DNA of 22,032 nt from Planctomycetota bacterium. Its GTDB lineage: Bacteria; Planctomycetota; PUPC01; DSUN01. Every line of letters starts with the position of its first letter. Within the stretch, counting starts at the first letter, position 1. A program made the translations under genes and the position numbers. The notes below the pieces were generated by a model that was not told where the DNA came from, searched no databases, and worked only from the letters and a program-made list of their open reading frames with translations. Positions 1 through 6,112 of this stretch are shown here, piece after piece. The stretch is from the NCBI GenBank assembly GCA_016872875.1, contig VGYW01000095.1, forward strand, positions 1 to 22,032, in the 5' to 3' direction.

Positions 1-88
1 TTCACGCAGAGACCGAAGGTGGGCAATGTCGGACACGCGTGGCTCTCTCATGGCCACGGCGGCGGGTTGCGCGCCGCTTGTCAGAATC

Positions 89-114
89 GTCGCGCTTTCG
101 CGCGAAAGCGCGAC
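89..114. repeat. 26-bp perfect palindrome
   Basis: The half-site GTCGCGCTTTCGC is followed directly by its exact reverse complement, with no spacer. It could be a binding site for a dimeric protein or a cruciform or terminator-like element. There is no T tract on either side and no neighbouring gene to assign it to. Confidence 0.7.
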
Positions 115-318
115 AATGCGTCGCTGCATGAACGGTCACAGAGACGTCTGCCGCAAGTGCTCGACCACTCGGTCCGTTGTGTGGTCCTGATGGATGCTCC
201 GTTAGAAGCGGGCGCCGTAGGGCGGGCGGGCTTCGCTGAGCACGACGGCGGCCAGGGAGGGACACCGATGCGCAGGAACCGCGTGGCTTGGCAACGCAAG
301 GCGCTTATCAGTTGTCTC

Positions 319-513
319 TTAGCACGACAACGCTGTTTCCGAGCATCCGCAGACCTAATGTTTTGCTACGAAAAGACTTATAGCGCGTACGTGTAGCGCC
401 GCCATCTTGGCGGCTGTCCCGGGGGCGTCCCGCCCCCGATTCCGCGGGCAGGATGCCCGCGGGAGAGCCAGCGGGACGCTGGCGCTACACCGGAAACTAG
501 CGTTGTCGTGTTA
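319..513. repeat. Inverted repeat whose right arm is the 3' end of trpF
   Basis: The left arm (319-341) contains CACGACAACGCT followed by GTTTCCG. The right arm (491-513) is the reverse complement with a one-base insertion. The right arm covers the last trpF codons, its TAG stop and a few bases beyond. The arms enclose the 391-490 hairpin cluster. It may be a small non-autonomous element that replaced or copied the end of trpF, or a bidirectional terminator. Confidence 0.55.
391..490. repeat. Nested hairpin cluster, GTGTAGCGCC ends
   Basis: GTGTAGCGCC at 391-400 is repeated inverted as GGCGCTACAC at 481-490. Inside lie GGGGGCG/CGCCCCC and CCGCGGGCA/TGCCCGCGG hairpins, each spelling a short palindrome. 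This is the layout of a REP/BIME-type intergenic repeat. It lies immediately downstream of trpF and could also terminate or stabilise that transcript. Confidence 0.65.
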
Positions 514-1135
514 GGCTGAGGGCGCGCCGGGCGGCGGCAATGAAGGCGCCGACTTTTGCTGGGTCCTTGATCCCCGGCCTGGCCTCAACCCCGCTCGAAA
601 CGTCCACGGCGTATGGCCGGACGCGGCGGACCGCCTCGGCCACGTTGTCGGGCGTGAGGCCACCGGCGAGGATGATGCGGCCAAGTGCCGTCGCGCGTGC
701 GGCGAGGCCCCAGTCGAGCGGCACACCCGTCCCGCCCCGCTTGCCCGCGCCCCTGGAGTCGAGCAAGTAGGCGGCGGCGGGGTAGCCATCCAGCGCCTGG
801 AGGTCGGCCTCGCCGCCGACCCGGAACGCCTTGATCACGCAGAGGCCGTTCGCAGCCAAGGCTTGGGCGACCTCCGGCCGCTCGTCCCCATGCAATTGCA
901 CCGTGCGGATCCTAAGTGACTCGCACGTCGCCAGCATGCCTTCCAGCGCCTCGTTCACGAAGAGGCCGACGGGCGTCACGAAGGGCGGCGCCTCGGCGAG
1001 GATGGCCCGCGCCTGCTCCACGCTCACCCGCCGCGGGCTCTCGGCGAAGACCAGCCCGATCGCGTCTGCCCCCGCCTCCGCTGCCGCGATTGCATCCTCG
1101 GGCCGCGTGATCCCGCAGATCTTCACGTGTACCAT
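497..1135 (-). CDS. trpF: Phosphoribosylanthranilate isomerase
   Basis: TrpF catalyses the third committed step of tryptophan synthesis, the Amadori rearrangement of N-(5-phosphoribosyl)anthranilate to CdRP, in the cytoplasm. The 212-residue protein is a single TIM barrel of normal family length. It shows KICGIT at 5-10 with the catalytic-base Cys7, the QLHGDE strand near 80-85, the catalytic-acid Asp126 in LLDS, and phosphate-binding LAGGL and VDVSSGVE near the C-terminus. The frame is open up to 1228, but the ATG at 1135 puts Cys7 and Asp126 at the classic numbers and has GGAG about 11 bases upstream, so the longer start is rejected. It lies 117 bp behind murD on the same strand with its own possible -10. 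No other trp gene is in the window, so it appears detached from a trp operon. Confidence 0.96.
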   Translation of the reverse strand: MVHVKICGITRPEDAIAAAEAGADAIGLVFAESPRRVSVEQARAILAEAPPFVTPVGLFVNEALEGMLATCESLRIRTVQLHGDERPEVAQALAANGLCVIKAFRVGGEADLQALDGYPAAAYLLDSRGAGKRGGTGVPLDWGLAARATALGRIILAGGLTPDNVAEAVRRVRPYAVDVSSGVEARPGIKDPAKVGAFIAAARRALSLTRQR

Positions 1136-1164
1136 CTCGTCGGCGTCTCCAGTCCCTCCTTCAG

Positions 1165-1193
1165 AGTATAGCGCGTCCCCAATGCCGGTTCCA
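1165..1193 (-). promoter_or_regulatory. Possible trpF promoter
   Basis: A good -10 (TATACT, minus strand, 1170-1165) lies about 30 bases upstream of the trpF ATG, but the -35 at 17-bp spacing (TGGAAC, 1193-1188) matches only three of six consensus positions. It would give a leader of roughly 20 bases. trpF may instead be read through from murD. Confidence 0.35.
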
Positions 1194-1252
1194 CAAAGGA
1201 GGCGGGCGGCCCGGGGCGAAGACCCCACGCCCCCGGTGTATGCAGCAGCCTG

Positions 1253-2632
1253 TCAGAGCTCCCTCACTGATCGCTTGAAGACGGAGCCGCGCTGCTCGTA
1301 GTTCTCGAACATGTCGTAGCTGGCGCAGGCGGGGGAGAGGAGGACGACGTCGCCGGGGGCCGCGAGGCGGCGGGCGGTGAGGAGGGCCTCGGTGAGGCCG
1401 GCGACACGGTGGACGGGTGTGGCGCCGGCGGCCTCGATGGCTTGCTGAATCTGGCCGGCCGTGGCGCCGAGGAGGACCGCGGCCTTGACTCGCTTGACGA
1501 TGGCCTTGCCGAAGCCGTCGAAGGGCAGGTGCTTGTCGTAGCCGCCAGCGATGAGGATGACCGGCTCGTCAAACGCCTCGACGCCCGCGATGGCGGCCTC
1601 GGGGGTGGTGGCCTTGGAGTCGTTGTAGTAGTCCACCCCGTCGAGTGAGCGGACGAACTCGAGCCTGTGCTCGAGGGCCTTGAAGGAGGCGAGGCGCGGG
1701 CCGATGGCGTCGGGGGCCACGCCGCAGAGGACGGCGGCGCCGGCGGCGGCGAGGGCGTTGGCGGCGTTGTGCTGCCCGCGGAGCACCAGGCTATCGCGGC
1801 GGAACAGGTGGCGGGGCTGGCCGCCGTCGCGCCAGAGGGCTTCTTCGCGTTCGAGCCAGGCGCCGCACTCGACTGGGCGGCTGGTGCTGAAGAAGAGCTT
1901 CCGCCCGGCTCCCAGGCTGCCCCAGGTGGAGACCACGTCGCAGTCCGCGTTTAGCAGTGCGGCGTCGCCAGGGAACTGGTGGAGGAGGATCGCCTGCTTG
2001 GCTCGGGCGTAGTTGGCCATCGTGCCGTGGCGGTCGAGGTGGTTTGGGCGGAGGTTGAGGACGATGGCGACGGCGGGGCTGAGGCCGGTCCAGGCGAGGC
2101 GCTCGAGCTGGAAGCTGGAGAGCTCGAGCACGACGAGGTGGTCGGGAGCGATGGCGTGTAGGTCTTCGAGGAGGGAGCGGCCGATGTTGCCGCCGAGCCA
2201 GGTGCGTCGCGGCCCGGCGGCCAGGAGGTGTGCGGCGAGGCTGGCGGCGGTGGACTTCCCGTTGCTGCCCGTCACCCCGACGATGGGTGCGCGGCAGAGC
2301 TTGAAGAAGAGGTTGATCTCCGTCTCAAGCTGGGCGCCGGCGGCGCGGGCATTGGCGAGATAGGGCGAGTCGTCCCCCACAGCGGGATTCACGATCACGA
2401 TGTCGGCATCGGTGAAGTCCGACTCCACGTGTCCGCCGAGGTGGAACGCGACGGGAAGGCCGTCGAGCCTGGCGAGTGACTCGGCAAGGGCAGTGGCGTC
2501 CTTGAGGTCGGTGGCCGTCACGCGCGCCCCCTGCCTGGCGAGGAACCTTGCGACGCCGACCCCGCCTCCGAAGAGCCCGAGGCCCATGACGGTGACGCGC
2601 TTGCCCGCGAAGCCTATTGCACACATGCCCAT
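1253..2632 (-). CDS. murD: UDP-N-acetylmuramoyl-L-alanine--D-glutamate ligase
   Basis: MurD adds D-glutamate to UDP-MurNAc-L-Ala using ATP, in the cytoplasmic stage of peptidoglycan synthesis. The 459-residue protein has the three Mur-ligase domains: an N-terminal Rossmann-like UDP-binding part (VMGLGLFGGG, 15-24), the ATPase domain with P-loop GVTGSNGKST (119-128), LELSSFQLE (169-177), LRPNHLDRH (194-202), the likely carbamylated Lys212, GQHNAANALAA (286-296) and EHRLE (321-325), then the C-terminal domain with YNDSKATTP (336-344) and AGGYDKHLPF (362-371). Length is normal. The start at 2632 follows GAGGG closely; an in-frame ATG two codons later is equally possible. It stands alone, not in a dcw cluster, which suggests the mur genes are dispersed in this genome. 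A strong promoter-like sequence lies upstream. Confidence 0.97.
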   Translation of the reverse strand: MGMCAIGFAGKRVTVMGLGLFGGGVGVARFLARQGARVTATDLKDATALAESLARLDGLPVAFHLGGHVESDFTDADIVIVNPAVGDDSPYLANARAAGAQLETEINLFFKLCRAPIVGVTGSNGKSTAASLAAHLLAAGPRRTWLGGNIGRSLLEDLHAIAPDHLVVLELSSFQLERLAWTGLSPAVAIVLNLRPNHLDRHGTMANYARAKQAILLHQFPGDAALLNADCDVVSTWGSLGAGRKLFFSTSRPVECGAWLEREEALWRDGGQPRHLFRRDSLVLRGQHNAANALAAAGAAVLCGVAPDAIGPRLASFKALEHRLEFVRSLDGVDYYNDSKATTPEAAIAGVEAFDEPVILIAGGYDKHLPFDGFGKAIVKRVKAAVLLGATAGQIQQAIEAAGATPVHRVAGLTEALLTARRLAAPGDVVLLSPACASYDMFENYEQRGSVFKRSVREL

Positions 2633-2671
2633 TCAGCCCTCTATCGGGGACCTTCGCTGGGGATGCTGCAA

Positions 2672-2699
2672 AGTATAGCCGAATGGGGCCAGCGGTCAA
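2672..2699 (-). promoter_or_regulatory. Predicted sigma70-type promoter of murD
   Basis: On the minus strand TTGACC (2699-2694), a 16-bp spacer and TATACT (2677-2672) lie about 40 bases upstream of the murD start. Match quality and position make this the likely housekeeping promoter for murD and perhaps trpF. Confidence 0.65.
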
Positions 2700-2741
2700 G
2701 GCCGTGTTGCCCAAATGCGCCCGGGGAGGCTGGCAGGGTTA

Positions 2742-2789
2742 GTAGTGCGGCCTTCAGGCCGTCCGGACACGGGCTAAAGCCCGCACTAC
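2742..2789. repeat. Palindromic repeat family A, copy 1
   Basis: The element runs from GTAGTGCGGCCTTCAGGCC to GGGCTAAAGCCCGCACTAC. The ends are inverted repeats of each other and each half is also a small palindrome (GGCCTTCAGGCC, GGGCTAAAGCCC). Related copies are at 13902-13953, 19161-19209 and 21476-21527. It lies upstream of the murD promoter. Confidence 0.85.
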
Positions 2790-2864
2790 GAACTCTCTTG
2801 TCCTCCTGGGGATTTGGGCAACACGCCCTCAAGAGAGGATTCACTCAACGCGCGCCTGTCAGGA

Positions 2865-2939
2865 GGGGATGAGTGGATGAATGGATGGGTGGATGGGTGT
2901 CAGACAATCATCCATTCATCCACCCATCCAATCATCCCC
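2865..2939. repeat. Palindromic repeat family B (GGATGA-armed), copy 1
   Basis: This is a 75-bp imperfect palindrome. Its left arm is a GGATGA/GGATGG simple-sequence run, its right arm the complementary ATCATCC/CATTCATCC run, and the centre is TGTCAGACA. It is flanked by GGGGAT and ATCCCC. The copy at 19215-19289 has the same length and, reverse-complemented, differs at three positions by my count. A more diverged copy is at 10645-10723. Confidence 0.85.
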
Positions 2940-2969
2940 TTCGGCTGTGCGCAACGACTGCCTTGGCAG

Positions 2970-3001
2970 AAAAGCGCAGGGCGGGCCTTGCGGCCCGCCC
3001 T
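2970..3001 (-). terminator. Terminator-like hairpin behind the pseudopilin gene
   Basis: AGGGCGGGCC and GGCCCGCCCT (2978-2987 and 2992-3001) form a perfect 10-bp stem with a 4-base loop. On the minus strand it is followed by GCGCTTTT. It lies about 30 bases past the pseudopilin stop. The T tract is short and offset, so efficiency is uncertain. Confidence 0.5.
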
Positions 3002-3031
3002 GGCACGGAGCCCCCCCCAGGAAACGCAGGC

Positions 3032-3892
3032 TCACTTGTTGCCTCTTACACCCTGGATGGCGGTGCCGCTGGCGTGGATGGCGATCCACCACTTGCCCAT
3101 CGCCTCGCCGTTGCGCCCAGAGTTGTAGAGGCGGACGCCCATCCTGCCGCCGTCGAGGGTGTAGAGGACGCCGTTGCGGACGCTGTAGGACTCGCCGTCC
3201 AGGGTCAGGCTGTTCTGGTTGCCGTTGCCCTTGGGGTTCACGCGAATCCAGAGCGCCTTGCCTTCGTAGGTGAGCTCGCCCTTGGAGCCGAGGAGGTCGT
3301 CGCGGGTGATGACCGTGCCGTCCGGCTTGCGCATCTCGAACTCGCAGTCCCAGTTGTTCCTGGGGTTCAGGTTGAGCTCGCCGCGTATCTGCTGCTCGCC
3401 GGTGAGGGCGATGAGGAGCGGGATGACATGGTTCGGGTCGAAGCGGAGGTCGCTGCGCTGCTCCACGCGGTCGCCGGTCTCGAGCACCACCACGGTCTGG
3501 CCGTCCTCGGCGAACATCGCGGTGACGTATTGGCCGGCCTTGTCCGCCTCGTCCAGGCTCGGCTCGCGATACATCAGCGTGATGGTCTCGCCCGCGACCC
3601 TCTCCTCCGCGAGGGGGTTGGCGAACACCCGCTCGTCCTTCACGAAGCCCTTGAGCGCGGCCGCGAGGTCGGAGCCCTGAGCGGGGAACGCCCCGTACCG
3701 GCGGTAGTAGAGTTCCAGGGCGACGCCGACCTGCTTCAGGTTGCTCTCGGCGAGGGCCACCCGCGCAGCCAGCCGGGCGCTCCTGTAGACGCCCGACCCG
3801 AGGGCGAAGAGAACCGCCAGGATGCCCGTGACCGCCATCATCTCGACCACCGAGAAGCCCCGACGCCGCTGTGTGCTCTTCACGCCCTTCAT
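3032..3892 (-). CDS. Prepilin-type N-terminal methylation domain protein (lone pseudopilin)
   Basis: The 286-residue protein starts with a short basic leader, then G12|F13 with Glu17 at +5 of the mature chain and a hydrophobic helix (about 14-36). This is the class III prepilin signal cut and N-methylated by a PilD-type peptidase. Next comes a GspG-like helix and NLKQVGVALELYYRRYGAFP (51-70). The remaining roughly 200 residues are a C-terminal domain I do not recognise, with a KWWIAIHASG-type end. The ATG at 3892 is chosen for AGGAGAAG at proper spacing; the frame runs open to 4432, but that extension reads through repeat DNA. No other secretion or pilus gene is nearby, as is common for planctomycete prepilin-like proteins. 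Its role is unknown: a minor pilin, pseudopilin or surface protein. Confidence 0.85.
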   Translation of the reverse strand: MKGVKSTQRRRGFSVVEMMAVTGILAVLFALGSGVYRSARLAARVALAESNLKQVGVALELYYRRYGAFPAQGSDLAAALKGFVKDERVFANPLAEERVAGETITLMYREPSLDEADKAGQYVTAMFAEDGQTVVVLETGDRVEQRSDLRFDPNHVIPLLIALTGEQQIRGELNLNPRNNWDCEFEMRKPDGTVITRDDLLGSKGELTYEGKALWIRVNPKGNGNQNSLTLDGESYSVRNGVLYTLDGGRMGVRLYNSGRNGEAMGKWWIAIHASGTAIQGVRGNK

Positions 3893-4123
3893 CGCACTTC
3901 TCCTTTCCTGGGTTGTCGTCTCGATTCTTCTCATCTCCCTCTCCTTTCGACTTGCCCAGGAGCAATCCGCGTGCCGAACGCCAGTGGGCCCTGCCTGCCT
4001 CGCCGCAAACATTGGTGTGACAAGGAGATGCGGCGCGCGATCACCAGGGGGCCGGACCTGCCCGGCCACGACACAACGAGGCCGAGGCGTCCAGAAACTG
4101 GACGCACCTGTTTGGCGAGGGTG

Positions 4124-4253
4124 CAACCACCCCCCTCTCCCTCGGGGAGAGGGCTGGGGTGAGGGTGCTTGGCTTGCCGCGGACGGGGCAGGAAGCACCC
4201 TCACCCGCCCGCCTCTGGCGGGCGACCTCTCCCCAAGGGAGAGGTGGACAACC
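4124..4253. repeat. Palindromic repeat family C (CCCTCTCCC/GGGAGAGGG), copy 1
   Basis: The central arms GGGTGAGGGTGCTT (4157-4170) and AAGCACCCTCACCC (4193-4206) are perfect inverted repeats. They are flanked by CCCTCTCCC-TC-GGGGAGAGGG and CCTCTCCCC-AA-GGGAGAGG hairpins. A second member lies inside a coding region at 12055-12165. This is a dispersed repeat type seen in many bacterial genomes; translated, it gives the tell-tale SPLGRG and LSQRER peptides. Confidence 0.8.
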
Positions 4254-4304
4254 TTCCGATGCGGCGCTAGACACGCACAACTGGACGCCGGCCCGCTCCC
4301 CCTC

Positions 4305-4333
4305 TTGACAGCCCACCCGAATCCCGCTATCTT
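4305..4333 (+). promoter_or_regulatory. Predicted sigma70-type promoter
   Basis: TTGACA (4305-4310), a 17-bp spacer and TATCTT (4328-4333) lie about 50 bases before the ATG at 4382. The -35 is a perfect consensus match. Confidence 0.7.
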
Positions 4334-4381
4334 GCCTGGCGGTAGGGCGGGGCTCAGACGAGTTTCCACTGGAGACTGCCT

Positions 4382-5473
4382 ATGGTCTGCATCAGACACC
4401 CATTTCACGGAGCCGTGCTCAATCGGCGCCACGGCGAGGCAGCCGAAGGCGGCCTGCGCATCCGGGTTCGCGGCGAGGCGCCGCTGCGCGACGCCGTGGC
4501 CGTGAACGGGCAGCCGGCGCGCCGCGAGGGACGCGAGTTCGAGGCCGAAGTCATTCTGAGGTCAAAGGTTACAGAGATCGTGGCCACTGCGGAAGGCGTC
4601 GGCGGGCAGGCCGAGCACCGCATCAGCGTGGTCTGGGACCGCCATTCGCGCCCGCGCTACCGCTTCTCGCTCGACGACAACAGCTTCTTCCTCCGCGACA
4701 TTGCCCAGAAGGCCCCACGCTCGCTCTTCGACTGCTTCTATCTTGCGGGCCTCCAACGGCTCAATAGGCTCTATGGCGCCAGGTTCAGCGCCAACATCTA
4801 CTTCACGACCGGCCCGGACTTCTCGCTCCCGCAGTTCCCAGAGCGCTACAAGGGGGAGTGGGCGGACAACGCGGGGTGGCTCAGGCTCGCCTTCCACGCC
4901 TGGGCGAACGACCCCGAGCGCCCCTACCAACACGCCTCAGCCGAGAAGTTGATGGCCGACCTCGACCGCGTAGCCAGCGAGATACACCGCTTCGCGGGTG
5001 AGGCGGCCTACGCCCCGCCCACGGTCATCCATTGGGGGATGGTGCAACCTCAAGCCCTCAAAGCACTTGCGTCACGCGGCGTCCGCGCCCTCAGCGGCTA
5101 CTTCTGCCCCGCCCCCTGGGGCTGGGACGTCAACTACCTCCTCGACGACGCCCGCTCCGAATACCTCAGCCGCCACGACGCACTCCACGACTTCACCACA
5201 GACATCACCTTCTCCCGCGTGGACATCATCTGCAACAGTGTGCCCATCGAGCAGATCGTCCCGACCCTTGCCCCGCTGGCCCGCGACCCCGCCACAGCCG
5301 AGATAATGGACCTCTTCACCCACGAGCAGTACTTCTGGCCGTTCTACCACCACCACATACCGGACCACTTCGCCCGGCTCGAGACCGCCATCCGCTGGGC
5401 CACCGAGCAGGGCTACGAGCCCGTCTTCCTCCACGAAGGCTTCCTGGGGGGACCGCCGCCGGACCGGGCATAG
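4382..5473 (+). CDS. Predicted polysaccharide-deacetylase-like protein with Ig-like N-terminus
   Basis: The 363-residue protein has no signal peptide. Residues about 23-72 (LRIRVRGEAPL, VNGQPARREGREFEAEV, ITEIVATAEG-like pattern) resemble a small Ig-like beta-sandwich of the kind that accompanies carbohydrate-active enzymes. From about 92 the chain resembles glycoside hydrolase/deacetylase-superfamily barrels: an SLDD motif at 96-99 in the place of the catalytic and metal-binding Asp pair, FHAW (171-174), a late THEQYFWPFYHHH histidine cluster and FLHEG at the end. I infer a NodB-related fold; the canonical HxxxH motif is not obvious, so the enzyme may be divergent or inactive. The start is supported by GGAG seven bases upstream and the promoter at 4305. 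Its stop is only 6 bp from that of the convergent HTH gene. Confidence 0.6.
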   Translation: MVCIRHPFHGAVLNRRHGEAAEGGLRIRVRGEAPLRDAVAVNGQPARREGREFEAEVILRSKVTEIVATAEGVGGQAEHRISVVWDRHSRPRYRFSLDDNSFFLRDIAQKAPRSLFDCFYLAGLQRLNRLYGARFSANIYFTTGPDFSLPQFPERYKGEWADNAGWLRLAFHAWANDPERPYQHASAEKLMADLDRVASEIHRFAGEAAYAPPTVIHWGMVQPQALKALASRGVRALSGYFCPAPWGWDVNYLLDDARSEYLSRHDALHDFTTDITFSRVDIICNSVPIEQIVPTLAPLARDPATAEIMDLFTHEQYFWPFYHHHIPDHFARLETAIRWATEQGYEPVFLHEGFLGGPPPDRA

Positions 5474-5479
5474 GCTGAA

Positions 5480-5953
5480 TCAAGGCTCTTCCTCGGCGGG
5501 CTCGGCCGTCTCTAAGTCCTGTGGCAGCAAGCGCTTGAGCTTGGACGTGTCGGCGTGCATCTGGACGTAGCCGCAGGCGGTGCAGACGCGCGCGCGAATG
5601 GGGACGAGGGCCTCGGCGAACACCCAGAAGCGGGTCTTCTCGGGGCGGAAGTAGAGGCGGCCTGTGCCCTGGACGCGGCCTTCGACGAGGACTGAGTTGC
5701 CGCAAGACGTGCAGCGGCCGGCGGCGGCCTCGGCCTCCTTCCAGCCTGTCGTCTTCTCAATCAGGGCGTCGAGGCCCTCCTGGGTGAAGCGCAGGGAGCC
5801 GCCGATCTTGAGGAAGGAGAGGCGTCCGTCGCGCATCCAACGGAAAATCGTCGGCTCGCTCACGCCGAGGTACTGCGCGGCCTCGGGCGCGGTGTACCAA
5901 CGCCTTGGGGCTTCGGCACTTACGGCCTGCTCATCGGTCCTCGGCTCGCTCAC
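5480..5953 (-). CDS. HTH excisionase/MerR-type DNA-binding protein with zinc ribbon
   Basis: The 157-residue protein has a MerR/excisionase-like winged HTH at about 19-66 (YTAPEAAQYLGVSEPTIFRWM, then DGRLSFLKIGGSLRF, the wing). Behind it is a putative zinc ribbon with CTSC (81-84) and CTAC (124-127) separated by a beta-rich stretch, and an acidic tail. The start is the GTG at 5953 with AAAGGG eight bases upstream. An upstream GTG at 6019 also keeps the frame but falls inside the -10 region of the promoter at 6010-6038, so it cannot be on that transcript. The function is unknown: the HTH class serves in phage excision, plasmid control and general regulation. No integrase is present, so a chromosomal regulator or zinc-responsive factor is more likely than an excisionase. 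Confidence 0.8.
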   Translation of the reverse strand: MSEPRTDEQAVSAEAPRRWYTAPEAAQYLGVSEPTIFRWMRDGRLSFLKIGGSLRFTQEGLDALIEKTTGWKEAEAAAGRCTSCGNSVLVEGRVQGTGRLYFRPEKTRFWVFAEALVPIRARVCTACGYVQMHADTSKLKRLLPQDLETAEPAEEEP

Positions 5954-6009
5954 GATAGCTGCCCTTTCGTGTGAACTGGCGTCCCGGTGGCAATCCCCCA
6001 CACTATCAG

Positions 6010-6038
6010 TATATATCACATGCTATCGCATCTGTCAA
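6010..6038 (-). promoter_or_regulatory. Predicted sigma70-type promoter of the HTH gene
   Basis: On the minus strand TTGACA (6038-6033), a 17-bp spacer and TATATA (6015-6010) predict transcription starting near 6003, giving a leader of about 50 bases to the GTG at 5953. The region is locally AT-rich in an otherwise GC-rich window. The spacer carries a near-palindrome, TGCGATAGCA, which could be an operator. Confidence 0.75.
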
Positions 6039-6049
6039 GCCCATTCCCT

Positions 6050-6096
6050 CCCATTGTGTATCAACCCAGGGAGAGGGGAAGTTGATACACAATGGG
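6050..6096. repeat. Perfect 16-bp inverted repeat
   Basis: CCCATTGTGTATCAAC (6050-6065) and GTTGATACACAATGGG (6081-6096) are exact reverse complements around a 15-base loop. The repeat lies between the stop of the PQQ gene and the HTH promoter. As RNA it is a strong hairpin that could end the PQQ transcript, though no T run follows. As DNA it could be a regulator-binding or recombination site. Confidence 0.8.
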
Positions 6097-6112
6097 GACT
6101 GGCAGCTCAGGG

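Larger units (their letters stand above)
1..496. other. Intergenic region with inverted repeats, no gene recognised
   Basis: No open frame here looks like a protein I recognise; those present have skewed arginine-rich composition and no clear ribosome binding site. The stretch holds a 26-bp perfect palindrome (89-114), an inverted copy of the trpF 3' end (319-341) and a set of nested hairpins (391-490). A partial gene running off the left edge cannot be excluded. Confidence 0.6.
3893..4381. other. Intergenic region between divergent genes
   Basis: It separates the pseudopilin (minus) from the deacetylase-like gene (plus). It holds a family C palindrome (4124-4253) and the plus-strand promoter at 4305-4333. 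I saw no convincing minus-strand promoter for the pseudopilin and no gene. Confidence 0.6.

Noticed and set aside
19..396. 125-residue plus-strand open frame at the left edge
   Set aside because: No recognisable motif, skewed composition, crosses a palindrome and has no ribosome binding site.
2865..2939. CRISPR-like short repeats (GGATGA runs)
   Set aside because: No unique spacers of constant length and no cas genes; the structure is one imperfect palindrome.
2873..4162. 429-residue plus-strand frame starting MDEWMGG
   Set aside because: Begins in the family B repeat and lies opposite the pseudopilin gene, whose signal motif and ribosome binding site are convincing.
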